From Tetracladium setigerum (lineage: Eukaryota; Ascomycota; Leotiomycetes; Helotiales), in contig PZJY01000004.1 in the NCBI GenBank assembly GCA_031472005.1, forward strand, positions 2,020,556 through 2,084,555: a DNA stretch of 64,000 nt, written 5' to 3'. Below are positions 12,101 through 23,870 of this stretch, piece by piece. A program made the translations under genes and the position numbers. Within the stretch, counting starts at the first letter, position 1; every line of letters begins with the position of its first letter. The notes beneath the pieces are model-generated. The model was not told where the DNA came from, did not search any database, and was given only the letters and a program-made list of their open reading frames with translations.

Positions 12101-12270
12101 GATCTGTCTTGGTGTTAGCCATGCACTGGCAATGGAAGGAAGAGGTCCAGTAGTCAACTTACATTTCTGGCTAAGCCATCGAAAGAGAGCTGAAAGTGAA
12201 AAAAGGTCAGTATAACTTTAAATAGAGCAGAGAAGAGCACAGCGCGGAAAAACAAACCTGGAACACCCAT
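9111..12270 (-). CDS. rat1: Rat1/Xrn2 nuclear 5'-3' exoribonuclease, frame broken twice
   Basis: Degrades 5'-monophosphorylated RNA in the nucleus, matures rRNA and snoRNA 5' ends and drives torpedo termination of RNA polymerase II. Four exons: 12270-12258 (13 nt), 12189-12163 (27 nt), 12103-9699 and 9645-9111. It starts MGVPALFRWLSQKYPKI and has YLDMNGIVHPC, VPGEGEHKIM, YGLDADLIMLGL and FFVGNDFLPHLP (catalytic acidic residues). A CCHC zinc knuckle (CRLCGQGGHEAREC) is present, as in fungal Rat1, and the C-terminal tail is RGG/GYRGR- and proline-rich. The frame breaks twice: at G4 12066-12069 (between VIEEFP and DIDGQEIP) and at G5 10445-10449 (between DEPPP and DTVRLWDEGYADRYYEQKF). Adding one base at each gives 2,982 nt, 993 aa, the usual length. 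RAT1 is essential in yeast, so sequence error is more likely than inactivation. Confidence 0.95.
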
Positions 12271-12826
12271 TTTGAGTGCTTTGGATGTTCTGATGGACGT
12301 TGGCTCGAGGTCTACTGCGAGTTTGCTGTATGCCTAGCCTGGCAAGAATTGTAAGTGTTGTGAAGTCACTGCTCGTCAGCCAAACAGAGTATGGAAGATT
12401 GGAGCTGTGGATCGCAGATCAACAGGGAAGAACGACCTCCGTCCTGATCACCAATTTGCAGTTGTTGATTGATGGCGAGAACAGGAAGAGAAGGCGACTC
12501 CAGGACTTTGCTTCGAGAAGTTTGAACGGTTCTGGAATCTGGATCGCAAAATCCCCCAGCCTTGAGCTTGAGCTAGCCGCACTTGGTTGGTGCCTGGGCA
12601 GCTGCTGCAGTGAGCGGAATGCCAAGGCCTAATGCCAAATTCTGGGGACGAGAGCAGCCAGCGAGGCCAGAACAAAGTGTAGACCACGAATTCAAAAGCT
12701 CCAAAAACAACCAACATCCACCACCGTGTTATCTATGAAGCCACGCACCCCATTGTCTGTCTCTGCGAAATCGACGATATCATGATCCCTCCCATTCTCG
12801 ATGGCCATTAAATCTCTAGTAAAACC
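12271..12826. promoter_or_regulatory. divergent promoter between rat1 and uso1
   Basis: 556 bp separate the rat1 (minus) and uso1 (plus) start codons, so this region must hold both promoters. No coding stretch or specific operator could be recognised. Confidence 0.45.
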
Positions 12827-15739
12827 ATGTTTACCATCGCTTCGACACCCGCGAAGCAGTCTGTCAGTGAGACCATAACCACTCTCTCTGGCCGCCTCAC
12901 TTCCTCCACCCTTCTCGAGGATCGTCGCGCCGCCATCTTGGGCCTACGCAGCTTTGCCAAAGAATACCCTGCGTCTGTAGCTTCCGGTTCTCTGAGGGGC
13001 CTTATTGGAAGTCTGAGCAATGATGGAGAAGATGTGGACACCATCAAGATTGTCTTTGAGACTCTGCTCATGCTCTTCAACCCAACGCAAATAGCCCAGA
13101 AGCATCCGAGGAAATTGCGCTCTGGCTGGCAGACGAGTTTACGCAGCGTCAGGATAACATTACTCTCCTCCTAGATTTCCTAGAGACAAACGACTTCTAC
13201 TCAAGATTATATTCTCTGCAACTGCTCTCGGCCATCCTCTCCTCCCGGACCGAACGAACTGAGGAGTGCATATTGACCGCACCTTTGGGGATATCAAGGC
13301 TTGTAGCTGTGCTGGACGATAGAAGGGAAGCAATCCGGAATGAAGGTGTTTCATTGCTCATCAACCTCACACCAAAGTCTTTTGAACTACAAAAGGTTGT
13401 CGCATATGAGAATGCATTTGAGAGGATCTTCAATATAATTCAGCAGGAGGGTGGGCTTTCGCAGGGTGACAGGGTGGTGGAGGATTGTCTGATCTTTTTG
13501 GCGAACTTGCTGCGCCTGAATGTCTCGAATCAGTCATTTTTCAGAGAGACTGGCTGTGTACCCAAACTTGCTCGTTTGCTCACTGACGCTGTGAGCAATG
13601 GGGAAGCCGAAGAGGAAGTAGCTGCGTGGGCTCAGGTGCAGAAAAACAGAAATATATACGCTCTCTTGGCTGTGTTGAGGCTCTTTCTTGTCATTGGCAG
13701 TGTTGGAACCCAAGCGAATCAGGCATCTTTCTGGCAGCATGGAATCTTAAGAGAAGTTCTTTCTTTGGCATTCAGTCGCTCTACAGAATCCCAAATAAAA
13801 GCCGAGGTACGCAGTATGGTGTCTTCATGCTCTCAACTCCTCGTAATTAATATGAAATTTTAGGCTCTCACGACATGTGCCGACTCTATCAGAGGAAATC
13901 GAAGTCTGCAAGAAAGTTTTGCACAGCTGCAGGTTACATCTGTGCTTGACGAACCCCCTACACTTGAAAATGGTGTAGCCCAGCACAATAGCATTCCCAA
14001 AGTATATGTTATAGATGGGTTACTTGATCTTACACTCAGTGTGCCATTATTATCCGCCTTTGACACTCGAATGGCTGCCTGTGAGTGTATCAAAGCCTAC
14101 TTCTACAACCACTCTGAAATTCGCAAACATTTCCTCCGTCGAGCGATTGACGGGCACAACTCTGGGGCGGATGAAACAGCCAATGTTCTGACGACCCTTC
14201 TCCAGCCGCTCGACGGCAACGTCTCCAGTGACCCCTATCGGTACTGGCTTGCCGCCGTAATCCTATTCCACCTAATCTTCGAAGATGGTGATGCAAAAAC
14301 CCTAGCAATGAGCGTTGCGGAGGGTGATTCTTCAAGTGGCGAAGAGGTGGTAACATGCATTCAGACGATTGCGGCCAATCTGATTATTGGCATCCACAAG
14401 AATGTTGATGAGCGTGTGCTAGTTGCTTACTTGATGTTGCTGTGCGGGTGGCTCTTTGAAGATCCTGATGGCGTCAACGATTTCCTCGGCGAAGGGAGCA
14501 ACATTCAGAGTCTCGTTCAAGCGACTTTGAATCATACCATGGATGGTAGCATCACTCAAGGCCTTTGCGGTGTCCTGCTGGGAATTGTGTATGAGTTCTC
14601 GACCAAAGACTCACCTATTCCACGGGCAACCATCCACCCCATACTGGCGTCTCGTATGGGAAGAGACCAGTATATAGATCGACTCACCAAACTACGAGCT
14701 CATCCGCTGCTCAGAGATTTCGAGGTCCTTCCTCAGAAGCTGAGCTCTGCCATAGCCGGTGGCCTGCCAGAAGTCCTATTTGATAAGACTTTTGTTGATT
14801 TCCTGAAAGATAACTACAGCCGCTTACTCCGAGCCATTGATCGAGATCCAGGAATGGAGATTCCTGTGATTTCAAATGGAATTCAAAAGGGAATTTCTCG
14901 CGAAATGGTGGATTCGCTTCGATCTCAAATTGAGGAAAGGGGTAAAGAACTGCTAAAGGCCGAAGAGGAGCTCTTGTCCCTGGGTCGACAGTTAGGTCAA
15001 GAACAGGCTGATCATCGGCGAGCGAAAGAAACCTCGGCTGTAGAGCTCTCGAGAATCAAGCACATCAACGAAGGGCTTCAACGAAACCACGAGGAAGATT
15101 TAAAGTAAGTCACCAGGTAAGGAGTACACGCCCAATCAGAGCTAATATGCCACAGCAAATTGCGAACCGAGAAGACGCGCGGAGATCAGGATTATCAAAG
15201 ACAGCTTGAATATCTTCAAACAACATTAGAAGCCACGGCCGAGCGAACCAGGAAACGCACCGAGGCCGAAATTGCAGATTTGCGCAACACAATTAACAAG
15301 TTGGAATTGGACCTTACCAAGGTAAGGTTAACTAGCCTTCCTACGCCTGTGAATGAATACTTACCCACTTCAGGCCAACAAGAACCACCTTCAAGACCTG
15401 CAAACCGCAAATGAAGAGTATGTTACGAACATGACGGAACAGGCTGCTCGTCTAGAAAGAGCGGAGGGAAATGCTGCCACGTTTGCATCGAAAATTGACG
15501 CTATGAACACGAAACTAGAGAAGGCAGAGGCCTTATTGTCTACGAAGGACAAGGAGAAGGTCGCAGTTCAGACCGAGCTAGATGACCTTTTGATGGTCTT
15601 TGGTGACTTGGAGGACAAGGTTTCGCGCTACAAAGAGCGCTTGAGAGCCCTGGGAGAGAGTGTCTCTGACGGAGAAGACGACGATGACGACGATGACGAC
15701 GATGATGCGGATGAGGATGGGGAGAGTGATGTGGATTGA
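12827..15739 (+). CDS. uso1: Uso1/p115 vesicle-tethering protein, frame broken once
   Basis: Tethers ER-derived COPII vesicles to the Golgi before SNARE fusion. Exons: 12827-13806, 13864-15104, 15156-15321, 15374-15739; introns 57, 51 and 52 bp. The first about 650 residues form the armadillo-like head (TLLEDRRAAILGLRSFAKEYP, IRNEGVSLLINLTP, NRNIYALLAVLRLFL). It is followed by a coiled coil (from about residue 690) and an acidic tail with a ten-Asp run before DEDGESDVD. The coil is much shorter than in budding-yeast Uso1 (about 1,790 aa), so the 917-residue protein resembles animal p115 in size. One frame change lies at AAA 13089-13091, between MLFNPTQ and NSPEASEEIALWLADEF. Adding one base gives 2,754 nt, an exact multiple of three. 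Confidence 0.93.
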
Positions 15740-16265
15740 GGAAGTGAATCTTCAAGAATTACCAATTCGGAAATTTAGAAATCAATTTGTAAGGCCATGG
15801 TTCATAATAAGAAGTGTACCGTAGGTACAGAGTACTAGGTACTTACTTGCTGTACTGTACAGATATGATCTATTCCACTTGACTCACACTCTTAAATAAG
15901 TACCTAGGTAAGATAGGTAGGTAGAAGTTAGACGTCAAATCCGTGACTGTATCTCTGAGTCCAACAGACCACCTCACCCTGGGCTGAGTCGCCTGGGAAT
16001 GAGATGAACGAGGGAAGGTGAGTCGCGCCTCGCTTACGCTGCAATCTTGCCCATTTTGCCCCACTCAAATTTTTGAAGTTCTGGTGGGGGAGTCACGACA
16101 GACAAAGACCCCGCCATGAGCCATCTCATCAACATCCAAAACAAAAACAAAACACAGTGATCAACAACAAACACATTTCAACATCTTCCCTGGAGACTGA
16201 ACTTCCCGTTTCTCTGACTCTACTGGCACTGCGCGCCCAGGAGCTCGCGTTTTCTAGCAGCAGAT
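15740..16265. other. intergenic: uso1 3' flank and isoleucyl-tRNA synthetase promoter
   Basis: Noncoding. Clustered short palindromes occur at 15830-15930 (GTACCGTAGGTACAGAGTACTAGGTAC, then TACTGTACAG and TACCTAGGTA), similar to those in other intergenic regions of the window. An A/C-rich stretch of 16120-16180 just before the ATG would be the 5' leader. Confidence 0.4.
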
Positions 16266-19200
16266 ATGAGCATCGACTTTCCCAAGGAGGAGGAGGCCAT
16301 CCTCAAGCGGTGGAAGGAGATCAAGGCTTTCGAGAGACAACTCGAGCTGTCTGAAGGACGCAAGCATTACACCTTCTACGATGGGTTCGTGTTCGAGATA
16401 ATACAGATTCTTTCCATTGCTAACCATTGCGCAGACCTCCCTTTGCCACCGGTCTTCCCCACTACGGGCATCTCCTGGCCTCCACCATTAAGGACATCAT
16501 TCCCGATACTGGTCGATGAAGGGCTTTCACGTCGAGAGAAGATTCGGATGGGACACACACGGAATTCCAATTGAGCATGAGATTGACAAGAAGCTTGGAA
16601 TCTCTGGCAAGGATGCTGTCATGAAGCTTGGGCTTGCAAAATATAATGAGGAGTGCAGAGCTATTGTTATGCGATACTCGGCAGAGTGGCGGGTCACTAT
16701 CGATAGATTGGGTCGATGGATTGATTTTGACAATGATTACAAGGTGCGCTAGTTTGTAGTATGCTTCGGCAGAGTGGCTAACTGTGCTACAGACAATGGA
16801 TCCTAAATTCATGGAGTCCGAATGGTGGGTTTTCAAACAGATTTTCGACAAAGGCGCCGTCTATCAAGGTTACCGAGTCATGCCATACTCAACAGCTCTC
16901 ACCACTGCTTTGAGCAACTTTGAGGCCAATCAAAATTACCAGGACGTTACTGATCCTGCCGTGGTTGTCTCGTTTCCACTGCTGGCGGACCCCAGCACTT
17001 CACTGCTTGCTTGGACAACTACCCCATGGACATTGCCATCACACACCGGTCTAGCCGCTCACCCAGACTTCGAGTACATCAAGATTTACGACGAAGTCTC
17101 CAAGAAGAATTATATCTTGTTAGAGAAGTTACTGGGGACATTATACAAGGATGTGAAAAAAGCGAAGTTCAAGATCCTTGAGAAGATCAAGGGTAGCGAT
17201 ATGCTTGGTTGGAAGTATGAGCCCCTCTTTGACTACTTCTATGAAGAGTTCAAGGACCATGGGTTCAAGGTTATCAATGCACTATACGTTACCGATGATT
17301 CTGGTGTAGGTATTGTTCATCAAGCGCCTGCTTTCGGTGAGGAGGATTATAACGTAGCCATGGAAAATGGCATCATCAGCGAGACTCGCCCACCACCAAA
17401 TCCTGTTACCGATACTGGTCTCTTTACGGAAAAGGTTCGTGACTTCGCGGGAATGCACGTCAAGGCGGCGGATAAAGCCATCATCAAGCATCTGAAGGGT
17501 ACCGGAAGGCTCGTCGTTGATTCTCAAATCAGACATAGTTATCCGATGTGTCCGCGTTCAGATACACCATTGATCTACAGAGCAGTGCCTTCATGGTTCA
17601 TCAGAATTCCCGAAATAATCCCTCAAATGCTCCAGAATATCGAAGGGTCTCATTGGGTTCCCTCCTTCGTGAAGGAAAAGCGTTTTGCAAACTGGATCGG
17701 CAACGCTCGCGACTGGAACGTATCTCGAAATCGCTACTGGGGTACACCAATCCCTATTTGGGCCAGTGATGATCTGGAAGAAAAGGTCTGCATTGGAAGC
17801 ATTGCTGAACTCAAAGAACTCAGTGGATACACCGGTGAATTGAACGACCTACATCGTGACAAGATCGACCACATCACCATCCCCAGCAAGATGGGGAAGG
17901 GAACTCTCAAGCGTATCGAAGAGGTCTTTGACTGCTGGTTTGAGTCTGGGAGCATGCCGTATGCAAGTCAACACTATCCTTTTGAGAACAAGGAAAAATT
18001 CGACAAGTCCTTCCCTGGAGACTTCATTGCCGAGGGCTTGGATCAGACTCGTGGATGGTTTTACACTCTTTTGGTTTTGGGCACGCACCTCTTTGGTGTT
18101 TCGCCTTTCAAGAATTGCGTCGTCAATGGCATTGTTCTCGCCGAAGACGGCAAGAAGATGTCAAAGCGACTGAAGAATTATCCTGACCCTGCAATTGTCA
18201 TGAGTAAATACGGGTCGGATGCGCTTCGACTCTACTTGATCAACTCCCCTGTCGTGCGGGCGGAGCCTCTGCGCTTCAAGGAAAGTGGCGTCAAGGATGT
18301 TGTTGCCAAAGTCCTGCTTCCGTTGTGGAACAGCTATAAGTTCTTTGAAGGCCAAGTAGCCCTTCTCAAGAAGATCGAAAATATCGACTACTGCTTTGAT
18401 CCTGCGGCAGAGACCACTAATGTGAATGTCATGGATAGATGGATTCTGGCAAGTTGCCAGAGCCTCCTCAAGTTTGTGAATCAGGAGATGGAAGGTAAGC
18501 AGTGCGCTCTTGATAACAATCAAATGCTTACCAAGCTTAGCCTACAGACTTTACACCGTTGTTCCCAGGCTCCTCGAACTCATCGACACAACAACCAATT
18601 GGTACATTCGATTCAATCGAAAACGACTTAAGGGTGAATTTGGCGTCGAAGACACTCAACATGCTTTGAACACTCTGTTTGAGGTGCTCTACACACTGGT
18701 CAGAGGTTTGGCGCCGTTTACTCCCTTCATTACGGACACCATCTACCAGCGACTGCTACCACATATCCCCAAGGAACTGCAAGGTGAAGACGCTCGCAGC
18801 GTTCACTTTTTGGCTTTCCCTGATGTGAGAGAGGAACTATTTGACACAGAAATCGAGCGCCGTGTTGGGCGCATGAAGAGTATCATCGAGTTGGCACGAG
18901 TTTCTAGAGAGCGACGCACTGTGGGCTTGAAGACGCCTCTGAAAACACTGGTTGTCATTCATCCTGACCCAGTTTATTTAGAGGATCTCCGCTCATTGGA
19001 GGGATACATTACCGAGGAGTTGAACATCCAAGAACTTGTTCTCTCTTCGGATGAAGCAAAATACAGCGTTCAGTACAGCGTCTCGGCAGACTGGCCAGTC
19101 CTCGGAAAGAAACTCAAGAAGGAGGTGCAAAAGGTAAAGAAAGCTCTCCCGGAACTGACCAGTGATCAAGTCCACAATTTTGTTCTCGAGGGCTCAATTG

Positions 19201-19649
19201 TTGTCGCTGGTATCAGACTTGAGAAGGAGGATTTGATCGTCAAGCGTGGTTTGAAAGAAGATGACGCATCAAAATTCCTCGAAACAAACACCGACGACGA
19301 CGTCCTCACTATTTTGGATGCGGAGATGTATCCAGAGCTAGCCCATGAAGGACTGGCTCGAGAAATCATCAACCGTGTTCAACGCCTTCGTAAGAAGGCT
19401 GGGTTGCAGCCAACGGACGATGTAAAGATGGAGTACAAGATCCTCTCCGATTCTGATAATATTGGCTTGGGAGAGGCTTTCATCAGTCAGGCACTAGCTA
19501 TTGAAAAGGCACTGCGGAGACCTATTGACCACCATGTGGTGACAGAGCTGAATGGCAAGATCCCAGACACGCCAGAGGAGGGTGTTATTTTGGAGGAAGA
19601 GCAAGAAATTCAGAAAGCAGTATTTTTGTTGAGACTTCTCAAGCTATGA
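16266..19649 (+). CDS. ils1: cytosolic isoleucyl-tRNA synthetase, frame broken once
   Basis: Charges tRNA-Ile with isoleucine for cytosolic translation. Exons: 16266-16384, 16435-16743, 16793-18494, 18541-19649; introns 46-50 bp. The class I HIGH motif is HYGH (about residues 49-52, in PPFATGLPHYGH) and the KMSKS motif is KMSKR (about 598-602). WTTTPWTLPSH is in the CP1 editing domain, and ESGSMPYAS and GLDQTRGWFYTL are typical of eukaryotic IleRS. The anticodon-binding domain follows (TTNWYIRFNRKRLKGE). The protein starts MSIDFPKEEEAILKRWKEI with no mitochondrial presequence. The frame changes once at CCC 16502-16504, between IKDIIP and YWSMKGFHVERRFGWDTHG. Adding one base gives 3,240 nt, 1,079 aa, close to the yeast enzyme (1,072). 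Confidence 0.95.
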
Positions 19650-19987
19650 ACAAGAAATTTAGATGGAAAGCATATAAACCCCACAACAAGAATGAGATGT
19701 GATAGTCTTCAGGTAGATTAGGTTCATGTCTGATAGTAATACTGAATAATGATACCTAGCAAGCATCTTGCTCTCCCACAATGCTGGCAGGATGTTTCCA
19801 TCTTTTTCGCAGTCGCCATGGATGACTGTCAGCAAGTAGTCGCCTTTCCAGCAACGCGAGTCCAAAAGTCTCGGGTCTGGCAAGCGATTGATGGTTCATT
19901 CGACCAGCAATGGAGCCTCCAGCAAATGTCTACCACGAAGTAGTGTGACTGTCTACCTTGGATTTTCATTGGCTCCATTCCATTGCA
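19650..19987. other. intergenic: convergent 3' flanks
   Basis: Lies between the stop codons of the synthetase gene and the small minus-strand CX9C gene. Nothing beyond ordinary AT-rich 3' flank is seen. Confidence 0.3.
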
Positions 19988-20282
19988 TCACGACTTCCTA
20001 GCAGCGGCCTAGCTGGGGGTCAGTAAAAGAGGCCCTCAAACCTAATGCCCCGAGAATTTTACCAGGTAACAGTCCTTCAACCTCATGAACTCGGTGAGAC
20101 ATTTGTCTTTGTGAACGGCGTTATAGTCCACTATCACACATTTTCCGTACAGTGAAGCCTGTGTGAATGTGAGCCTCATGAAGGGAAAGTTGTGGCAATC
20201 ACTCCGCACGAACCTCGGCGGAGCATTTGGCCGCAGCCTTTGCGAACTTTTCAATTGGTCTCTGTCGAACTCCTGTAGGCAT
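19988..20282 (-). CDS. small twin-CX9C mitochondrial protein, NDUFAF8-like (61 aa)
   Basis: Three exons: 20282-20214, 20158-20063 and a 21-nt last exon 20008-19988. Introns are 20159-20213 (GTTCGT...CACAG) and 20009-20062 (GTAAAA...CTAG with a CTGAC branch). The protein starts MPTGVRQRPIEKF and has a coiled-coil-helix-coiled-coil-helix pattern: Cys-x9-Cys (C...ASLYGKC), a 12-residue loop, then Cys-x9-Cys (CLTEFMRLKDC), ending YLAAARKS. Such proteins are usually oxidised by Mia40 in the mitochondrial intermembrane space. The pattern and size resemble the complex I assembly factor NDUFAF8 (C17orf89). The function is inferred from that resemblance; the CX9C pattern is seen directly. Without the second intron the protein would end LVKFSGH, which is less family-like. 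Confidence 0.75.
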
Positions 20283-20650
20283 TTTGAGTAGAAAAAAACT
20301 TGGAGATTCCTGACTTGTGTTGGGTTGGAAAGAGTTTGAGAAAGAGATGCAGATATATGCTGGGGATTGTCGAGGTTGTATGTTGCTGGAAGGTGTTGAT
20401 GGTATTAGTAAGCAGATACTTGGCATGCACTTTGCCTGTCACCATCTTAAGCAAGGATGCCCAGACCCCATCGCGAAAACAACACGCTGGGCTGGGAACA
20501 TCAGGGATTCCAAGTGAACACACACCACCATGCTATTTTGCTTTCCACGAACTTGCACGCGTTCTGTCGACGTGTCTCTGTAGCATCTCCTCTCTGATGC
20601 GACAAATTTCATGGCGTGGAACTGAATTCATCCCGAATGCCTTCCTCTAG
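20283..20650. promoter_or_regulatory. divergent promoter between the CX9C gene and sfi1
   Basis: A 368-bp interval separates two divergent starts. No recognisable binding site; chance ORFs only. Confidence 0.35.
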
Positions 20651-23600
20651 ATGCCTCTACCGGCAAGCCCTCCGCAATCCAATGCAGGAAGATCGATCAC
20701 CCAGAATACAGAACCCTATTACAGCAACGAAGGCACGGGAGCAAGGCCCTATCCCGCATTGCTCGTGTAACTAACGTGCAAATAGATGTCGAGATCCTCC
20801 ACAACATCGTTGTCCTCGCCCAAACGACCCTCCCTACACTCCCTGAGCGCGAAAGACTCCCGACCAACGCGCTTTTTACCGCGTACTACGATATTCTGCC
20901 CAGAATTGGGGTCAACGCCGATTACGATAGCAGATATGCGCGCGTACTGTTCAAAATTGGAGGTTTGCGTAGCCAAGGATCCTTGTACGAGAAATTTGAG
21001 GAAATCTTGTCACGTATGGGCATCGACATCGAGCTCGATAGAGACGAAGATGAAGACTACGATACGTCTAGTTACCTTGAGGATCCGAACAACAAAGTTG
21101 CGTCTGCTTCTCTGCAAATCACGGTGGACGAAGAGGATGCCCAGTGCCCACCACAGCGGTGGAGGCGCAATTCTGAAAGCACCAAATGGGATTTGGGGAC
21201 AGATACACAAGCCAGGACACCAAATCGACGCAACTCATTCTCTAATGCCTCTAGATTCAACAATGATACCGATAGGCTGCCAAGATTCCTGCAAGAATTG
21301 TCCCAGCCAAACCCGGACCCAACAAAGGATACGAAAGAGCCGGATCAGGATCAACCCCCTATCAACAATGCCAGACCCCGGATGAGTCGACCCGTTGTTA
21401 GGTCACAACGGGAGCGTGGAAGATCTTTGTCGACGCACGGTAGCATCCGCATAGGACGACAATCGACTTCTGTTGCTCCAAGCCACGGAATAAAACAACA
21501 TGGATCTGTTCCTGGGTCGGAATATCCTGGAGCAGCAACCAGTGAAGCAACGGCAATCACATCTTATGGTGAGGAAATTGATGGTCGCCGCTCTAAAAGC
21601 TCATACAATGGTTTTGTTTTCACTCAACCAAGTCCCAGCTTGATGGAAATTAAAGCGTCCTTGATCTTACAACACCACGTCTCTTTCTTGGCCAAGCAAC
21701 ATATTTCTCTTTGGAAGGAAAGAGCTCTCCAGCTCCAGGAAGATAGCCATGGCCTCCAATTGATTGCGCTGAATCACGACAAGAAAGTCCTCCTGCGAGG
21801 CGCGTTGATCGATTGGCGCTCTCGATTACGAGCAAAGCGCATGACGCTCGAAACGGAAGGGTTTTTCGTTCACCTTGAAACACGGGCTACTAGAGCGAGG
21901 GATTTATATCTCATGCATATAGCGTTTACACACTGGTCAGTTTGCGCAACAGAACAGGTTCAGCGTACAGCGTTAGCTCGAAGACATATCGTCAGAACGA
22001 AAGTATTCAATGCATGGCGCGAGATTACAGCAGTAAATGAACTGAAAGTTCGGAGGCAGGTGCTCAAGAAATTCTTCGGCGTCTGGAAAAATGTCAATAC
22101 TGCACGAGCGAATCACAAACAGTCTGCCCTTCAGAGGTATAGTGGAAATTTGGTTGAAAGAACGTACATGGACTGGGTAGAGAAGTACCGTACTGTCAAA
22201 GCTACTAAATGGCTAAATGAGGGCATCAAGCGACGAGCCTTGTTTCGATGGATTGTAGAGTCGCATAATTGTTGGGAGGAGCGACGTACGGCCGAAGAAA
22301 AGCGACGCGTTCAGCTGATTCGGAATATGTGGAGCATCTGGAGGACGAAAACTCTCGAACACATTCAACAACGACGGGTAGCCGAATCACATTATCTCTC
22401 TCAGCGCTGCCGCACATCTCTTCGGAAATGGCGCCAGGCGGCCCTCCTTGTCTCAGTAAAAGAAGCTGTCCAGAACCGTGTTAACACACGGATTCTTCGA
22501 GGGTCTCTAAATACTTGGCTTCATTGGTGCCGACAAGAGAAGCAAGCCTCACACTTCGATCGCTCGAAAATTCTGCGAGAAGCTTGGTCCAATTGGCAGT
22601 ACAAAAGCCGCATTAAGATTGTCACAGCTCGTGCAGATTCTCGAATTGCATCGCAGGCCATCTACAAATGGGTGGCTACTGCTAGAGCTGTTGGTTTGAA
22701 GCAGCGGGTAGAAGGGAGGGTCAAGCGCGAGATACTGGATATTTGGAGTACCCAATCTCGATTTGCCAATGCGCGCCGACTGTATCTCGAGGACGAAGCT
22801 CAGTCATTGGTTGTGTACAAAGGTCAGTGTTCGATATTGGAAGTCTGGCGTGCCGGGTTGAAGCAACGTCAACAGCTCGAAAAAGTCGCCTCGAACTTTT
22901 CCGAATCACGGATACTGAGGGCAAAGATCAGCCATTGGCAGGCTCAGGCTGGACATCTTCAACAGCTCCAGCGCTGGTCTGGTGACGCCAACTTCTACTT
23001 CCTTGCTTCGACAACCTTGAAGAAGTGGAAGTCTGCAGCAGAGATGGCAAAGCGCGAAAAGCGTAAGATTGCTTATACCCAAGTACGTCGAATAAAGAAG
23101 TCGAACCTGGCTGGAGGAATCTTGCGCAATTGGCAACATCAGACCCGTGAGCTATTACGCCTCAACAACCAGGCTCAACAAGTGAGCCACAACAAAACCA
23201 TCATTTTGGGGACGAACATTTTTGATCGTTGGTGTCGGCGTTCCCAGGAAGTCTCAGAACTGGATGCTTTTTATCGAGAAATGACCTTACGAAGATACTA
23301 CGACCTTTGGAAGAGACGTGCGAATGCTCTGCATGAGTTGGAAGCGGAAGCTCTTGTTACCTACCAAGAGCACCGAGAAAGTCGAGCAGTGAAGGATTGG
23401 AATCTCAAAGTCCTCAGACTACGCGCCCAGTCGAATTACGCACATCATATCCACGAGAAGAATGTAAAACGAACATTCAGGAAGATTTTACAATACTGGC
23501 ACCAGAAGACGGCGCAAAAGCGACCGCTCGCGCGGCCGGATACAGAACTTCTACAAGCTCCAGTAAGAGCGGAAGCCTGGTCGGATACTGGTGACGATCT

Positions 23601-23870
23601 GGAAACCAATGACTGGGCGAAGGAAGTTGACGAAACTCCTGTTCCGGATATTTGAGCACTCCATCAAAGCGAAGTGAGCGAGCAAAGTCCATAGCCACGA
23701 GGTTTTCAACGACGCCAAGAATGCCACCCCCTACTTCAATTGAGAGGCAATTCCAAACCCAGTATTCTGGAGGCGGGCTTCCTTCTTTTCGGAAAACCTT
23801 GGGAAGAAGTACGTTAGGGTTAGGAGGGGGATTTGCAGATATTCCAGAGAAAGATATGACTGAGAGATAG
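20651..23870 (+). CDS. sfi1: Sfi1 spindle-pole-body protein (centrin-binding repeats), frame broken once
   Basis: Sfi1 is a long helix that binds centrin (Cdc31) at each repeat and drives half-bridge duplication of the spindle pole body. Exon 1 is 20651-20732 (MPLPASPPQSN...YYSNE). Intron 20733-20785 has a CTAAC branch and TAG acceptor but a GC donor (AAG/GCACGG). Exon 2 runs from 20786 and opens DVEILHNIVVLAQ. A disordered region (about 120-300) is followed by about twenty Sfi1 repeats spaced some 30 residues apart with a core Trp (FTHWSVCA, FNAWREIT, FGVWKNV, LRKWRQAA, ILEVWRAG, LRNWQHQT). The frame changes at TTT 23651-23653; adding one base replaces the stop after VPVPDI-like residues with a 70-residue tail (STPSKRSERAKS...GRSTLGLGGGFADIPE) typical of fungal Sfi1, giving 1,055 aa. 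Without the correction the gene would end at 23655. Confidence 0.88.

Noticed and set aside
20042..20062. CX9C protein ending LVKFSGH by read-through
   Set aside because: GTAAAA...CTGAC...CTAG forms a 54-bp intron leading to YLAAARKS, the more typical end of this small family.
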